Below are positions 1 to 11,776 of a DNA stretch of 64,000 nt, in pieces. The notes under the pieces are model-generated. The model saw nothing but the letters and a program-made list of their open reading frames with translations, ran no database searches and had not been told where the DNA came from. The number at the start of each line of letters is the position of its first letter. The first letter of the stretch is position 1. The DNA is from Ditylenchus dipsaci (Eukaryota > Nematoda > Chromadorea > Rhabditida > Anguinidae): contig SADC01001300.1 in the NCBI GenBank assembly GCA_004194705.1, positions 434,001-498,000 of the forward strand. Reading direction: 5' to 3'. The position numbers and the translations under genes were made by a program.

Positions 1-265
1 CCTGAAATAAAAAAAAGTATGTCATTTGTTGTTTTGGATATTGTATAAGTCAGCGCAACATCTTGATCACAACATGAATATCAAAGTCACGAGGTGAACC
101 GACGAGAGAAGCGAAGTAAAAGTCGAGTCAAATTGACTTGAAGGTTGACTTGTATGCTACAATCCTTGACTTTGACATCTTTTATGTGGCCGAAGTATAG
201 AATTCCAAAAAGCACATAAAATAGGGTCGTTAATTTTAAAGAAACGTTCATTTATGGTTAATATA

Positions 266-530
266 AGTTAAGGTTGAGTTAAGTTGAGGTTGAGTTGAGG
301 TTGAGGTTGAGTTGAGGTTGAGGTTGAGGTTGAGTTTAGGTTGAGTTGAGGATGAGGTTGAGTTTAATTTTTTTGAAACTCAACCTCATCCTCAACCTCA
401 ACTGCGAGTTGAGGTTGAGGATGAGGTTGAGTTTAATTTTTTTCGGTTGAGGTTGAGGATGAGGTTGAGTTTACGGTTGAGTTGAGGATGAGACTCAGGT
501 TGAGGTGAGGTTGAGGATGAGGGTGAGTTT
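266..530. repeat. TTGAGG-type simple repeat
   Basis: Irregular array of GTTGAGGTTGAG and GAGGATGAG words. A short stretch near 378-402 carries the complementary words, so the array is partly self-complementary. It is not a known telomere repeat. Confidence 0.85.
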
Positions 531-720
531 TGAAATCACTGATCCTGGGTGCCTCCCTCTTAGACACCCCTCTCCTAGGTGAGCTCCTCATGCTTTCTCC
601 TACAGAATGGCTCAGGGAACTGAAGATACCGGTTTGGAAAGTCTAAACATAGTCAGACATTCGAGTTCTGAAAATATTGCCATCTAAAATAGGGAATTCC
701 CACCCAATTTGATCGATTAT

Positions 721-856
721 GGGGCGTAAATAATAAATTTGAGGGCGTAAATAATTAATTTGAGGGCGTAACTGAGCATTTTGATCAATTTTCAAATTTG
801 AGGGCGTAAATAATCAATTTGAAGGCGTAAATGAGCATTTTGAGGGCGCAAATGAA
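721..856. repeat. Tandem GGGCGTAAAT repeat
   Basis: About six copies of a unit near 22 bp built on GAGGGCGTAAAT followed by AAT-rich sequence. No open frame crosses it. From 857 to 960 there is a second irregular repeat of AAAAAGACTTTTT words. Confidence 0.75.
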
Positions 857-960
857 TTTTAGCCATTTTTTGCTGCAAAAAGACTTTTTTTTGCGCTAAA
901 AAGACTTTTTTTGCTTCCAAAAGACTTTTTCTGTTGCTAATTTTAAGACTTTAATAACAA

Positions 961-2784
961 AAAAGTAGTGGGGTGCCTACAACCGAAAAGAACCCAATTT
1001 CTGATTCAAAAGATATTTTTAACTTCCGAACTTTTAGACTTGAATTCCTCAATGGTAGATGGTCTTTTTATGCAGTTCAGGGTCATTTTTTCAAGTATTT
1101 ACTATATTTAGGGTTCAAGCTTAGGCAAGGGTAGACCAACGTATGATAACACGGACTCAAGCATAATTTTCATACTATTTTACATGTGAATAACCCAGTT
1201 TTACTTTATATGTCGCTTTTGAAAAAAAAAATTGGGTGGTGGGCCCAACGGCACTAGTACCGCCATGACTATTGTCAAAAACTATAATATATGGCTACCA
1301 CAATGCAAATTAAATTTAAATTTTGTTGTAGTGGTTTGTCCAGTGTTAACCCTGTGCACGGCCGGTCTTCATATTGCAGGCCTGTGCACAGGTATGGGGT
1401 GGGAGCCAGGACGGGTCGGGCCCTTTTTTCAAAACCTTGAACGGTCGTAATTGTCAAAAAAAGGCGTTGGGCCATTAAAACTTTATCTCCTTAACTTTAT
1501 CTCTAGTCTCTGCACAGGCCTGCTTGGGGACCGTATTGCACAGGATCATATCATGAAAAGTTGAAAAATTGAACAAAATTCTTGCATATTTTTTCATTCT
1601 AAGCTTTAAGTCAACGTATTAGAAAGTTTGAAAGTCTTTTGTTAGATTGTTTAGTTTGTTAAATATTTTGAAAAAGTTGTTTTATAAAAATTGGACTTAT
1701 GCGCATTTTTAATAGCAATTAGATGACTTATCATTTAGCAACTGAGTGATAATTTTCTAATTGACTGAATACCAAAACTTCCATATGTATTAGCTTTTGT
1801 CTAGACTCTAGACGATTGTTCGGCTAACTAGACAAATTGGGCCATCAACAAGACTGAAACAGAAATGATTCACTAATCAAACGTGCTAACATCAACTCAT
1901 CACCACGTGGAAAGAATAAAACAGGAAAAATCTGGTGCAAAGAAAACCCTTTTAAATGCTTCGATTGCAGTCAAAAATATCTATTGACAGATCAACTGCT
2001 TTTATATTTACTGCTCTTCAAGGTTTTCTTTTTCTGTTTGGATACTGTAAGTTGTCGCTAGTTTTACTGCCTGGTTTTTTGTCATGGAAACTTATTACCT
2101 AAAATGGGCACCTTAAAATAGGCAGCACCTTAACCATAATGTGGACATTCACATTTGTGAGCGACGGTTTGATTCCCTGAAAGCACATTTAAAAACATGG
2201 TGAAATACTCTAGAAAGATAATAAGAAAGCTTCGAAAAAATTAATTGTATTTTTTGATAAAAGACCCATCAAGCTACGAATGTTGAAAAATAGGCAGCTT
2301 CAGCAAAATTAGCCAGAAATTCAGTTTTTTAGAAAATTTCAAAAAATCATATCTACAATAAATGGAAGCAAAAAATTGTTAAAAATTATTTAAAAAGCTT
2401 CTAACCTACAAGATAGCTATTACCGAAAGCTGAAAAAGATTTTACAGAGATTTTAAAGATTTTACTCTATTTAGGACCGTGAATCATTGAAAATTTTGAG
2501 GTTTTGGTCAAAATCTTTATTTTTGGCACTCAGAACTAAATTACTAGCTGAAATGGCATGTTTTGACGTGAATTGTCGAATTGTACTCGCAGAGCCTAAT
2601 CAATTTGAAAATTTTGAGTTTGCAGGCCTGCTTTATGTATACAATCAACTCCTGATATAATGCGCTTTTAAAAAATTTCATTACGTATTGATATTTCATT
2701 AATATATCATTAAGTTAACAAATGCTCTTGTGTACAGTCAGCTCTCGCAACACACTCAACCATTGCTGTATGGTAAATTTTCTT
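961..2784. other. Gene-free stretch
   Basis: No conserved coding segment recognised on either strand. An imperfect inverted pair (GGGCCCAACG near 1240, CGTTGGGCC near 1465) encloses GC-richer sequence and may be an old inverted-repeat element. The rest is AT-rich without recognisable structure. Confidence 0.5.
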
Positions 2785-3582
2785 TACAGTCGACTCTCGC
2801 CACATACCGTCTATCATCTTTTTACCCCCCACTCTCTAATAATCACCCATTCTACCGACCTGATATCTTAGTCTAGAGCAAACATTTCCCAAATCTGTTT
2901 TTTGCGATTTCTTAATTGTCACGAGCTCTCCTGATTCCACTCTTCAGATTTTGGTCGACTGCCCAAAAATTTCGAAATTGACCTAAATTTTTCCGATTTT
3001 TTAGGGGTTGAAAAATAATCCCTCTTTGTGGGGGATTAATAGAAAATATACGATAGTTATCGATTTTCCTCTATCACTCGCCACGGGAGGGGGACGATTC
3101 GTATTCGCAGAATTCCTATTCGGCTTTTTTCGTATTCGGCCAGATTCGTATTCGGGTAACCGATAATAGCTTATAACTGAAAATAGCGGATAATAACCTA
3201 ATTTAGTTAGAATACGAGTTATTCTAACTAAATTAGGTTATTATTCGTCATTATCGGTTCTAAGCTATTATCGGTTACCCGAATACGAATCTGGCCGAAT
3301 ACGAAAAAAGCCGAATACAAAAAAAGCCGAATACAAATTATGCGAATACGAATCGTTCCCCTCTTCTCGCCACTCTCTAAAAACACCCTGCCCCGCGTGC
3401 TTTCTATCTCAGTCTTAAGCAAACATTTCGCAAATATTTTTTTTGTAATTTTCTTAGTTACCACGATAATATCTGATTGCATTTTTGAAGATTTTCGTTG
3501 TGCAGCCGAGAATCTCGAAATTGACCTCAATTTTTCCCAATTTTTCTCGTTGTAGAGCTCAGCAGATCGAGAGTAGACTGTA
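2785..3582. mobile_element. CAGTC-end MITE with nested insertion
   Basis: The ends are TACAGTCGACTCTCG on the left and CGAGAGTAGACTGTA on the right, flanked by TA, as in Tc1/mariner/pogo-type MITEs. The body matches that of the ACCGTA-end elements at 38,419 and 63,195. The middle is interrupted by the palindromic element at 3088-3361. Confidence 0.6.
3088..3361. mobile_element. Palindromic MITE, GGGACGATTCG ends
   Basis: A near-perfect inverted repeat: GGGACGATTCGTATTCGC at the left end is mirrored at 3341-3360. The central hairpin is built on AACCTAATTTAGTTAGAATA. The same element recurs without its right arm at about 20,749-20,912 and 26,866-27,022. Confidence 0.7.
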
Positions 3583-4307
3583 CGCAAAGTCGTTTATTTT
3601 AACGTATTCCTAGCCAAAAAAAGTTACCAGCAAGTTTGTTTGGGTGTCCATAGATTTTAGTTTTGCAAACGCAAATATGTTGTTTCGGTTTGCACACTTC
3701 TTTTATAAATAGATTAATAAATTTGCATGAGAATGACGACAAAGAAGTTGGAGATGAGTACATTGGAAGGCAGAGACGTGATTGATTTTGTTGATAATTA
3801 ATCTGACTTGTCTATGCACGTATCTGTTTTGCATTGCTTGAGTCTCTTGGCAAATAAACCCAAAAAATATTATTACTGTTGGAAGATATATTGGCGTATT
3901 ACTGATACTTTTCGATGACAAACAGTTTAAATTATATGCAAATAAATATTTACAGTAAATAAAAAAGGAGAAGGCTCTATATGCATTCGCGCCCGCCATA
4001 AAAAGCATACCCCTGCTGATTTTTTTAGAAATTTTTTGTGCAGAGGGTTTGTCCGGTTTTCGCATCTTTTTCATTCAGCTTTCTGTACAAATTTGAATTT
4101 CAGGCTAATGAATATACTTGGCATGTTTCCCGGCATTTCGATCTCGGTTTTCGTTGTAGAAAATTATAAAAAACTGTCTCAAGTTCCATTTTCCAAAATT
4201 TTGAGTGCTCATTCCAGAACAATCGAGGGCTAAATCAATGTAAAGGGTAATGGTCATCGTAGATTGTCTAGATTTATAGGTTTTTTACTCTGGATGAATG
4301 TTGGCAT
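3583..4307. other. Gene-free stretch
   Basis: AT-rich, with no convincing coding potential. The longest open frame (3703-4074, minus) has no recognisable motif and no splice-signal support. Confidence 0.4.
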
Positions 4308-4640
4308 CGATCTTCTGACCAGTGATGTGCAAATCTGTGGCTCTCGCTTCGGCTCTGAGCAGGAGCCAGGCCCGGAGCAAGAGCCTGATCAAATTTTTTA
4401 AATGAAGAAACCGGGGCCAGATCCGGAACGAAAATTTTCAAATGAAGAGCTTGGAGCAAGTTTCAGAGCAAATTCAAATAATATATTTATATTTTATATG
4501 CGTATAACGAATATGTACGTAAAATTTGCTCTGGCTCTCGCTCGGAGCTAGAGCTGGAGCAAATTTTTCAAATTTAAGAGCCTGGAGCAAGAGCCGGAGC
4601 GAAAAATCGCAAAAATACATCACTGCTTCTGACCCAGCTA
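4308..4640. repeat. GGAGCAAGAGCC low-complexity repeat element
   Basis: Many variants of GGAGCAAGAGCCGGAGC on both strands, bounded by TGATGTG on the left and CATCAC on the right. It looks like one repeat unit expanded by slippage inside an inverted-repeat element. Confidence 0.6.
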
Positions 4641-6047
4641 CTGTAAACCATATAAGTATGACATCAGAAAAACCACAAAAATGTATTTAGTTCAAAACTT
4701 CAGTAATTTTTTTTCTATCAGGGAGCGTTCTCTGAAAAGCTACCCATTTTTTACAACCTCCTAGAACTATTCAAACCCAAAATGAACAAAAAATTAATTT
4801 TTTACAGTCAATACTAATAACCTATCCATCAAAATCTTACACATAAGCCTGAGCAATGCCTTGGCAGGGCTGATCACTGGTGCATTTGTATATTGTGGCT
4901 GCAAAACAGGCACATCTCGGTCTCTCTCCAATGATTATCACCCCAACACATGGGAAAAGAAAAAGAGTATTATATTGGTTTGCACCAATGTACTCAACTG
5001 TCAAAATATGCAGAGTCGGTGGATGTGTGTGACTACATTCCAATGCAATCAGTGCTGGCATAGCCATCTTAAGTCTTTCTCCACCCCAAAACAATAATGC
5101 AAATCGGCGGTGCAGTATACTCTAGGCTGACCACTGTAGTGCTGATGTACTCAGAAGTGAGTGCATCAGCACTGGAATAGTGATGAAACTTTTTTTGATG
5201 AGTTTGCACAACCCCTTTTCTATCTTTTTCTGATTATTTATTTGGGTGTATAGTTGTAGGCTGATTTAGTTACTAGATTGTTTTGCTAGTGAGCAATTGC
5301 TGTGTGAAGTGTTTAATTTTTTTGTACAGTCTCCTCTCAATATACCGTACACCTAATTGAACGGACTATCGATGTATGGTGTCCCAGAGGCCGGTCTACA
5401 GAAAGTCTTAAACTGCGTAACGAATTCTTGATATGACGTATTTCTGGGGCCTTCTGGGTATCGAGAGCTACGTCCCACAAAAGAAGGTTTTTTGCTTTGG
5501 ACCACGTTGTTATTTGTGCCAAAGCTTTTGATTCGTGCATAGGTCTTTACTAAGCAAGCATACGGTGATGCTCACTCAAATACGTGTTCCGAATTAAAAA
5601 AAAAGACACCATCAAAAGTGCAACCCCCTCCCCGAGGAGTATAAGTTCTCTAAGCCTGAAAATGATTATATGGGTCTACAGCTAGAGAACTCACACTTTT
5701 TAGGACAGGGCCTATACTTGATTTTTACGCAAAAAGAAGGTCAATCCCAACATACGCTGACCTACCCTGCTTCCAAACACAATCTGAAAAAAGCAGGAGG
5801 AGCAAGGCAAACCCCCACCACTTTTGTGAAGTAGGGCCAATACCAGTATTGCTGACTTTTTTCGTATACATTAGAATTCAACTAATAACACTTTTGAATC
5901 CTGACTTCTGCTACTTTGAAGAAATTTGTGAGAATGCGATTTTGAACGTTTTCATGTGATCCCGCTTAAACCCTAAAAGAAGATCCCGAAAATGTCTTTC
6001 TCAAATAAAAACCGAAGAAAAATTAACATTCAATTTTTTTAAATTTA
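4641..6047. other. Intergenic stretch upstream of the transporter
   Basis: Contains an imperfect TAGTGCTGATG hairpin near 5130-5175. At about 5690-5845 there is a degenerate fragment of the GGCCCTATCC element family, recognisable by the CCCAACATACGCTGACC block and GGGCC ends. No gene recognised and no TATA box evident close to the transporter start. Confidence 0.5.
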
Positions 6048-6063
6048 GATCTGGTAATTGAAA

Positions 6064-9000
6064 ATGTCTCCTATTGTTCCTGTGTCTGAGCTACAGCTTC
6101 CGCTGAAACTAACCAAATGGCAAACCCTGAAACTAGTAGTAATTGGCATAATTCTGACTAGTATCACCAACTTTCCATCCGGCTTCATGCACACTTCTAT
6201 GAACACAGCTGTCAATGAGCTCAACCAATACTTGAATGATAGTTTTGTGGCTAGAGGTCAAACAGAAGAGGGTGGTGAATATGTGCTCTTGAGGAGTGTC
6301 ATCAATAGTTGCTGGTATGCTGGACAAGTAGTTGGCGCACTCTTCTCACCCTATGTCACTGACAATTATGGCAGGAAACGTGAGTTTTGTGTTGACAGCG
6401 ATGAAAATTTTTTTCCAACAATTACCTATGATCTCTATAATTCCCTTACTTTCAAAAACTCGAGAAAAAGCTCTATTTAGTGACTTGTTTAGCTAATGTG
6501 CAAATCAGGTTTCTGAATCGAAGTTTGACTGTACAGTCAAACTTCAACCTCGATAAAGTGACACCCCAAGAAGTTCGTTCCCGCCTAGGGTCCGACACTT
6601 TTTTTCACCTAATTTTTGTAGTTTTTTATTAATTATTTTATGAAAGTCTGGCCTCGAATATCGTAAGGATTCTAATTTTGCCGATTGTTTTTCAAAAAGA
6701 TAACAAATTACGGGCTATGAAGTAAAACTCGATATGTTGACATCTTTATTTGAAAACAGGTGTAACTATTTCTAGTTTCTACTTTGCAGTTCGAAATTGG
6801 TTTATTTTTGAAAAATAATCGACAAAATCGGAATCGTTACGATATTTGGGATCAGTCTGTCAAAACAGAATTGATGAAAGATTTCAAAAATTAGGTGAAA
6901 AAAGTGTCGGACCCTAGGTGGGAGCGAACTTTTAGGGTTGTCACTATATCGAAGTTTGACTGTATTCTAGAATCTCTAGAAGCCAAGCACAAGAGGAAAA
7001 AAGAAAGCAAGCTTCTTAAATGAAGAAGTTAAGGATATTTCGAAGAGCATTATTCAATCAATGGTCGAAGATCGCTAATGAATAGGTTGTGACGCCAAGA
7101 AGATAGTGCAGTCGACTCTCTACATAACATAATTTTAATTAAAAATCTTTAAAACTCTGAGTAAATTTAAGGAAATAAAGTCGCAGTACAAAAATTAGAA
7201 AAATTAGTCCTTTTTCTTTGTTCATTAAAAAACTTTCAGCCGCCTACATTTTGGCGACCGCCATGATGACACTGGCCTGCGCCCTGCAAATGGTGGCTAC
7301 ACTATTCCCGTACCCTGAAATCTTAATTTTGGGTAGAATTCTTGCCTCAATGTTCTCGCCGATGAGTGACACAGTAGCAATTTTATATCTTCAGGTTATT
7401 TTCAATTTTTTTTTACTAAAATTCAACTTTATTTGTATAGGAGATCTCACCACCTCACTTAAGAGGCACACTAAGCAGTCTTTTTGCCACTGGTTACTCA
7501 GCTATGGGTTTGCTAGGCATGGTTCTGGGCATTCGCCACGTTCTTGGTCACTCGATCACATTGCTGTTCTCAATTCCTGTGATTCCTGGACTGATCTCTT
7601 TGGTTTTTCTGTACTTTTTACCAGAGACACCAAAGTTTTTGATGATCACAAAGTTTGTTTAATTTTAAAGTTTGTTTTCTTGAATCTTAAAAATGAGCTG
7701 TATTTTGCAGACAGAATCGCGAGAAAGCACTGAAATCATTAACTTATTTCCAAGGACCCAGAGCTGAGAATGAGCAGATTTTAGACGACTATCACCAAGA
7801 AGCCAAAAATGATCCTATGGAAGAGGGCAGCATGTTGGTTAGTATTTATAAATAAATGGCATTTTCGGCCACTTTTGTGGCTTATAGCAGAATTCCTTAC
7901 TCGAAATTCAAACAATTTCAATCAAATTTTTTTTTTTTTTTCAAATTTTTACAAGAAATAAAAAATTTCAAGGTTCATCCATAGAGACACAGCTCTTTCA
8001 ACAGTCAATGAAGCGATCCAGCGATTCTTGCAAACCAGCACAGGCCCAAAGAAAACAAGAGGAGGGGGGGGGCTTTGGTCGAATCAGTGTAGTATTACCG
8101 AGCAATAGAAAAGAATCTAAAAGTTTGGCTGAGGGTTCAGCCAAAAATGATCCTATGGAAGACGGCAGTATGAGGAAGTACGAAGATACCGTACTTTCTC
8201 TAATTTTTGGTTACTTATCCAAAAAGCCAAAAAGTGGTATCAATGAACTTCGTAGGAGTTAAAAAATTGCAATAAATAGCTTCGAAAAATATTTCTTGTG
8301 TGCTGAGATATAGGCGCCAAAGTTAAGGGGGTGAGTTATTACAGCAATATTGACCTTTAGGCAGGGTCCGAATCGTCCTTTTTAAAAAGATTTGTCCTTT
8401 TTTTGGCACTCCAAATTGTTTTTTATTTGTGAAAATTTAGTCAAAATCTTTTTTTTTTCGCTTCAAAATGGCAAAAAACACTGGATAAAATGATCCTTTT
8501 ACTTCAAAAATAGTCAAAATGTCCTTTTTTTACCCAAATGTCTTTTTTTTCATCCGGAGCCCTGCCTTTAGGAGACATTATTTTTAGCTTGGTTTCCTCT
8601 GTTCTTTTTCATTGATTAATACCTTGGTAGCCCTGTTGTTATAAAGGTTATCATGGTTGAGGTGATCATGTTAAGCATAATCACACTGATCTCCATATTC
8701 AAAATACTAACACAACTACAATAGGCAGGGTTAACGAGCCATTTTTTATAAACAAAACAACAGGCGGGACCAAGCTAAAAATAATGCCCCCTAGAAGTCA
8801 GTAGGACCGTTGTTAGAGCAGGGTGAGTTATTGGAAAAAATACGGTAAAAGTTGTCAATAATAGTTAATAATAGCAATAATAGTTTTTCAAACCGAAAAA
8901 CTAAAAAATTTGCTTTTCTGTTATTGGTTCGTCTAACCAAAATTTTCGGTAGCCGAAATTTTGATTAGCCGGTAATTCTAGATTAACTGCTACTTACTAA

Positions 9001-10957
9001 AAGTTTTCAAAAAATCTCCGTGCCTTTTCAAATATCGAGTGAATAGCAGCGTTAAATAAAGAACATATATATATTTCAGAGCCTTCTGAAAGTGCCTCAC
9101 CTAAGAAAAGCGCTGATTCTTGGTTTTCTAATGATGGTGCCTACATTGCCCTTCTACCCTATCCTGCAATGCTCAACCTACTTTTTTCAGCAGATAAACT
9201 TGCCTCCGTAAGTTGTTCAACACACAAAATTTTTTTATAAAAAAATGTTTTAAGGCACTTGGCCCAAATCTCATCTTCTGTCATGATGGTGTGCATCCTG
9301 CTTGCTTGTATATTTGCAGCAGTACTACTGGACCTGTTCCAAAGACGCACTTTGATTATGTTTTTTGGGATTGGTGCCCAAATTTCGTTGCTTGTATTTG
9401 TGGGATGTGCTTCTTTTGTGCCTGTAATGGATGAATTGAAATATGGGGCAATGCTTGGTATTTTGGGATATTTGTTGTGTTATGGGTGAGCCATTTGGTT
9501 GCTTTAGTGTTTTAATAATATTTTTCAATTTTCAGACTTGCAATTGGCCCAATTTCTTACTTCATCGCTCCAGAACTGGTCAGTTTTCATTATTTTTCAA
9601 TTAAAAATTGTTTAATATACACTTGTTGATTATAGGTGCCATTGCAAAACAGATCCAGCATGTTTTGCTTATGCTTCAGCATATCTAGTGTATTTATTGT
9701 GCTTACCAACTTTGCAACTATGCCGCTGTATGAGGTAAGCTCAAAAAACTATCTAATGATATTTTCTTCTCCTCAGAGCGGATATTTCCGCCTTAAAGCA
9801 AATACTAGAAAAATGCAATTTGTCAAACTTCAAGTGGTCTAAAAATTTTGTCTTTGCAGATAACATACATCTACCGGCTCTGGTGTACCAGTGGCATTTT
9901 TTTTCCTTAGTCCCCTCCTAATATTTTGTGATTGTTCAGGCTTGAGGCTTACAATATTCTCTCTAATAGAAGCGCATCCCCAATCCAAAAATCAAAATTG
10001 TGTTCCTGGCATTGTGTTTTTGACCCACTTTTTAAAAATTTTCGGCCAGCGACAGATTGAGACAATTCAAATTGAGACAAAATCATCGGTCTTTTTCGGC
10101 AAATATTTGGCAAAAAAGACCGATGATTTTGTCTCATACGTTGTCTCAATTCAAATTGTCTTAATCTGTCGCTGGCCAGCTTTTATTATGTAAGTCACTC
10201 TCCAATTGAAGCTCGTTTTACTAGCTACATATTGAGGAGTAACTTGTATAAGAGAAGTTTTGGAATAGTGGGTCAAAAATACAACACCAAAAAGACGATT
10301 TTGGGGTGCGCTTTCATTATAGAGGATACGGTATGCAATCTGAAAACTATATGTGTACCCATGGAAAGGGGGGGGGAGGATTAGCCGGGCTATAGCAACT
10401 ACCCTTATGAAGAGTTTCAACAATCCTTTTCGAAAAATTAACATATTTCGGCATGTTTGAACTGAAACAGTAATTGGATGACGCGTTATAGAACTTGATT
10501 TTTACAGTAGAGGCTGTTCTTGGGATGTTGAGTCATCCATGATCACCTTAACATTCTTTTTTTTTTAATTTAAAAAATGGAGTAGTTGGCTAAAAAAGGC
10601 TGGCTGGAGAAACTGGCTCACTCACTTGCTTTAAATATTTATAAAAATCAAACTTTGTAAAAACTTCCTTGAATTTTTCCATACAAAGCTTTTACAAGAA
10701 AAAATTTTCAGTTGATTGGACCAGTTACATTTGTTCCACTGTTCATTATTCCATCAGTTGGAAGTCTTTTACACATCTATCTATACTTGCCTGAGGTCAA
10801 AATATTATTTGCTCAATTACTTGTACTAATTTTACAGAAAAAATTTCAGACCAAAAACAAAGACACACAAGAAATCGTTGACAGTCTGAAAAGTATAGGT
10901 CACAGAGCTCGCCTTAATTCTGAGATCCACATTTTGGAGAAGAAAGGCAACACATGA
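6064..10957 (+). CDS. SLC2-like sugar transporter, copy 1 (10 exons, 500 aa)
   Basis: Major facilitator of the SLC2/GLUT type, a multi-pass membrane protein expected to move hexoses or related polyols by facilitated diffusion. Exons: 6064-6379, 7240-7394, 7441-7652, 7711-7837, 9080-9207, 9255-9485, 9536-9578, 9636-9734, 10712-10795 and 10850-10957. All junctions are GT-AG, phases agree and no stop occurs. Family landmarks are NYGRKP after TM2 (about aa 101-106), FLPETPKFL after TM6 (about 217-225), DLFQRRT before TM9 (about 339), [11 protein letters not shown] in TM10 (about 394-404) and LPETK after TM12 (about 463-467). The usual QLSGIN motif of TM7 is not evident, so the substrate cannot be assigned. 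The ATG at 6064 lies 15 nt after the acceptor AAATTTAG. A possible AATAAA signal is at 11,132. Introns 1, 4 and 8 are swollen by MITEs. A second copy starts at 34,469. Confidence 0.9.
6532..6964. mobile_element. CAGTCAAAC-end MITE in transporter intron 1
   Basis: TIRs CAGTCAAACTTC and GAAGTTTGACTG flanked by TA, plus subterminal inverted blocks containing GTTCGTTCCCGCC and GGGTCCGACAC. Internal words CCGATTTTGCCGAT are shared with the elements at 12,234, 31,831, 32,952 and 35,090. A solo end of another copy abuts it at 6514-6533. Confidence 0.85.
8108..8178 (+). other. Exon-4-like duplicate inside transporter intron 4
   Basis: An open segment here reads NRKESKSL then [11 protein letters not shown], closely echoing exon 4 (REKALKSL and [11 protein letters not shown]). 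About 38 bp at its end are nearly identical to the end of exon 4. It lacks a good donor at the equivalent place, so it may be an intragenic duplication remnant rather than an alternative exon. Confidence 0.45.
8362..8564. mobile_element. hAT-type MITE with 8-bp TSD CCTTTAGG
   Basis: Ends CAGGGTCCG and CGGAGCCCTG. Both flanks are CCTTTAGG (8354-8361 and 8565-8572), a perfect 8-bp target duplication. Body runs of GTCCTTTTT and AAAATGGCAA match the copies at 45,926-46,057 and, inverted, 56,602-56,800. Confidence 0.9.
9950..10333. mobile_element. ACCGTA-end element in transporter intron 8
   Basis: Sibling of the intact element at 40,168-40,411, sharing CGTGTTTTTGG-type and TTTTGACCCACTTTT blocks. 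The right end is GAGGATACGGTA; the left end is worn. Its middle is replaced by the hairpin at 10,044-10,177. Confidence 0.6.
10044..10177. repeat. Long hairpin with about 60-bp arms
   Basis: GGCCAGCGACAGATTGAGAC at the left is mirrored almost exactly by the right end, with a loop of roughly 15 nt around TTCGGCAAATATTTGG. It lies in transporter intron 8 and would be transcribed with the gene. Confidence 0.85.
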
Positions 10958-11581
10958 TTTCAACTACCTCAATGATCTCCTAAACTCAATCTACCTCGGA
11001 ATAACCACCTAGAATCTCAACGGATAGACGGACTCAGTAGCCAAGATGTCAGAAAAAAATTTATTTATTCTTGTTTTCATAACATCATACATTGACGATG
11101 ACCAACAGAGTTGGTCGAAAAATGAAGAAGAAATAAAAAATTATGCTTTTGGGGTGTAAATTAATATAAGAGATAACGCCCTAGTAGAGAAGCCGGTGTT
11201 TTTTTACCTTGGACCCTGGAAATTTACTTTCAATATTTGTCGAAAGACAAAAGGACGACCTCGATCGCTTCAATCGCTGACTCGACCACCGATGAAACCG
11301 TGATTACAGGGCTAGGTAAATAAAAATGCAAACAGTCAAAAACAGACAAACACAGTCAAAAACAAGTGGTAGACACCAAGACAAATTTCATTAGCACATA
11401 ACACTCAATCAAACTGGTTAAACAACTCAAAATCATCCAACTCATGCTTCACCCGCCGATTCATCGCTGCTGGTTTCTTCCAATGTTTTGCTCTAGAGCA
11501 GTCGGTTTGAATAGAGGCGCGAATTCCAGCAGAAAGTTATGCTTGATAAACGTAGTCTTTGAGGCAATGTTCACGTTCATC
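10958..11581. other. Transporter 3' flank
   Basis: The first 180 bp hold the likely 3' UTR. Its words (AGAATCTCAAC, then GACAGACTCAG-like sequence) are also seen after copy 2 near 39,240. The rest has no recognised gene; weak open segments at about 11,440-11,580 on the minus strand may continue the hAT relic. Confidence 0.5.
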
Positions 11582-11776
11582 CTAAAATAGAGTTAGCCGA
11601 CAACGAAGAATCCTTAATGATAAATACCCATTCCGAAGTTTTGTGTGTATTCTGCCACCGAGGCTCCAGCTTCTTTCTCTAGCAGGCACTGCTGAGACCG
11701 GTACATTATGGAGCATTCGGACCACCTTTGACAACAAAGCATCAGAGAACCAGGCCTTCCGCCAAAGTGAGAGCAT
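11582..11776 (-). pseudogene. hAT transposase C-terminal (dimerisation) domain relic
   Basis: The minus-strand frame reads LSKVVRMLHNVPVSAVPARE, RSWSLGGR and TKLRN. This is the hallmark layout of the hAT C-terminal dimerisation domain (...VPASSAxxERSWSxAGRxxTKxRNxLS). Only the last 60 or so residues are present; no RNase H-like core or zinc finger is found nearby. It could be a relic of an autonomous hAT element able to mobilise the CAGGG-end MITEs of this window, but that link is inference. Confidence 0.7.

Noticed and set aside
266..530. Possible telomere array
   Set aside because: The unit is irregular TTGAGG/GATGAG on both strands, not a known telomeric hexamer, and lies inside ordinary sequence.
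9213..9528. Alternative-frame ORFs over transporter exon 6
   Set aside because: Shadow frames of the real exon 9255-9485.
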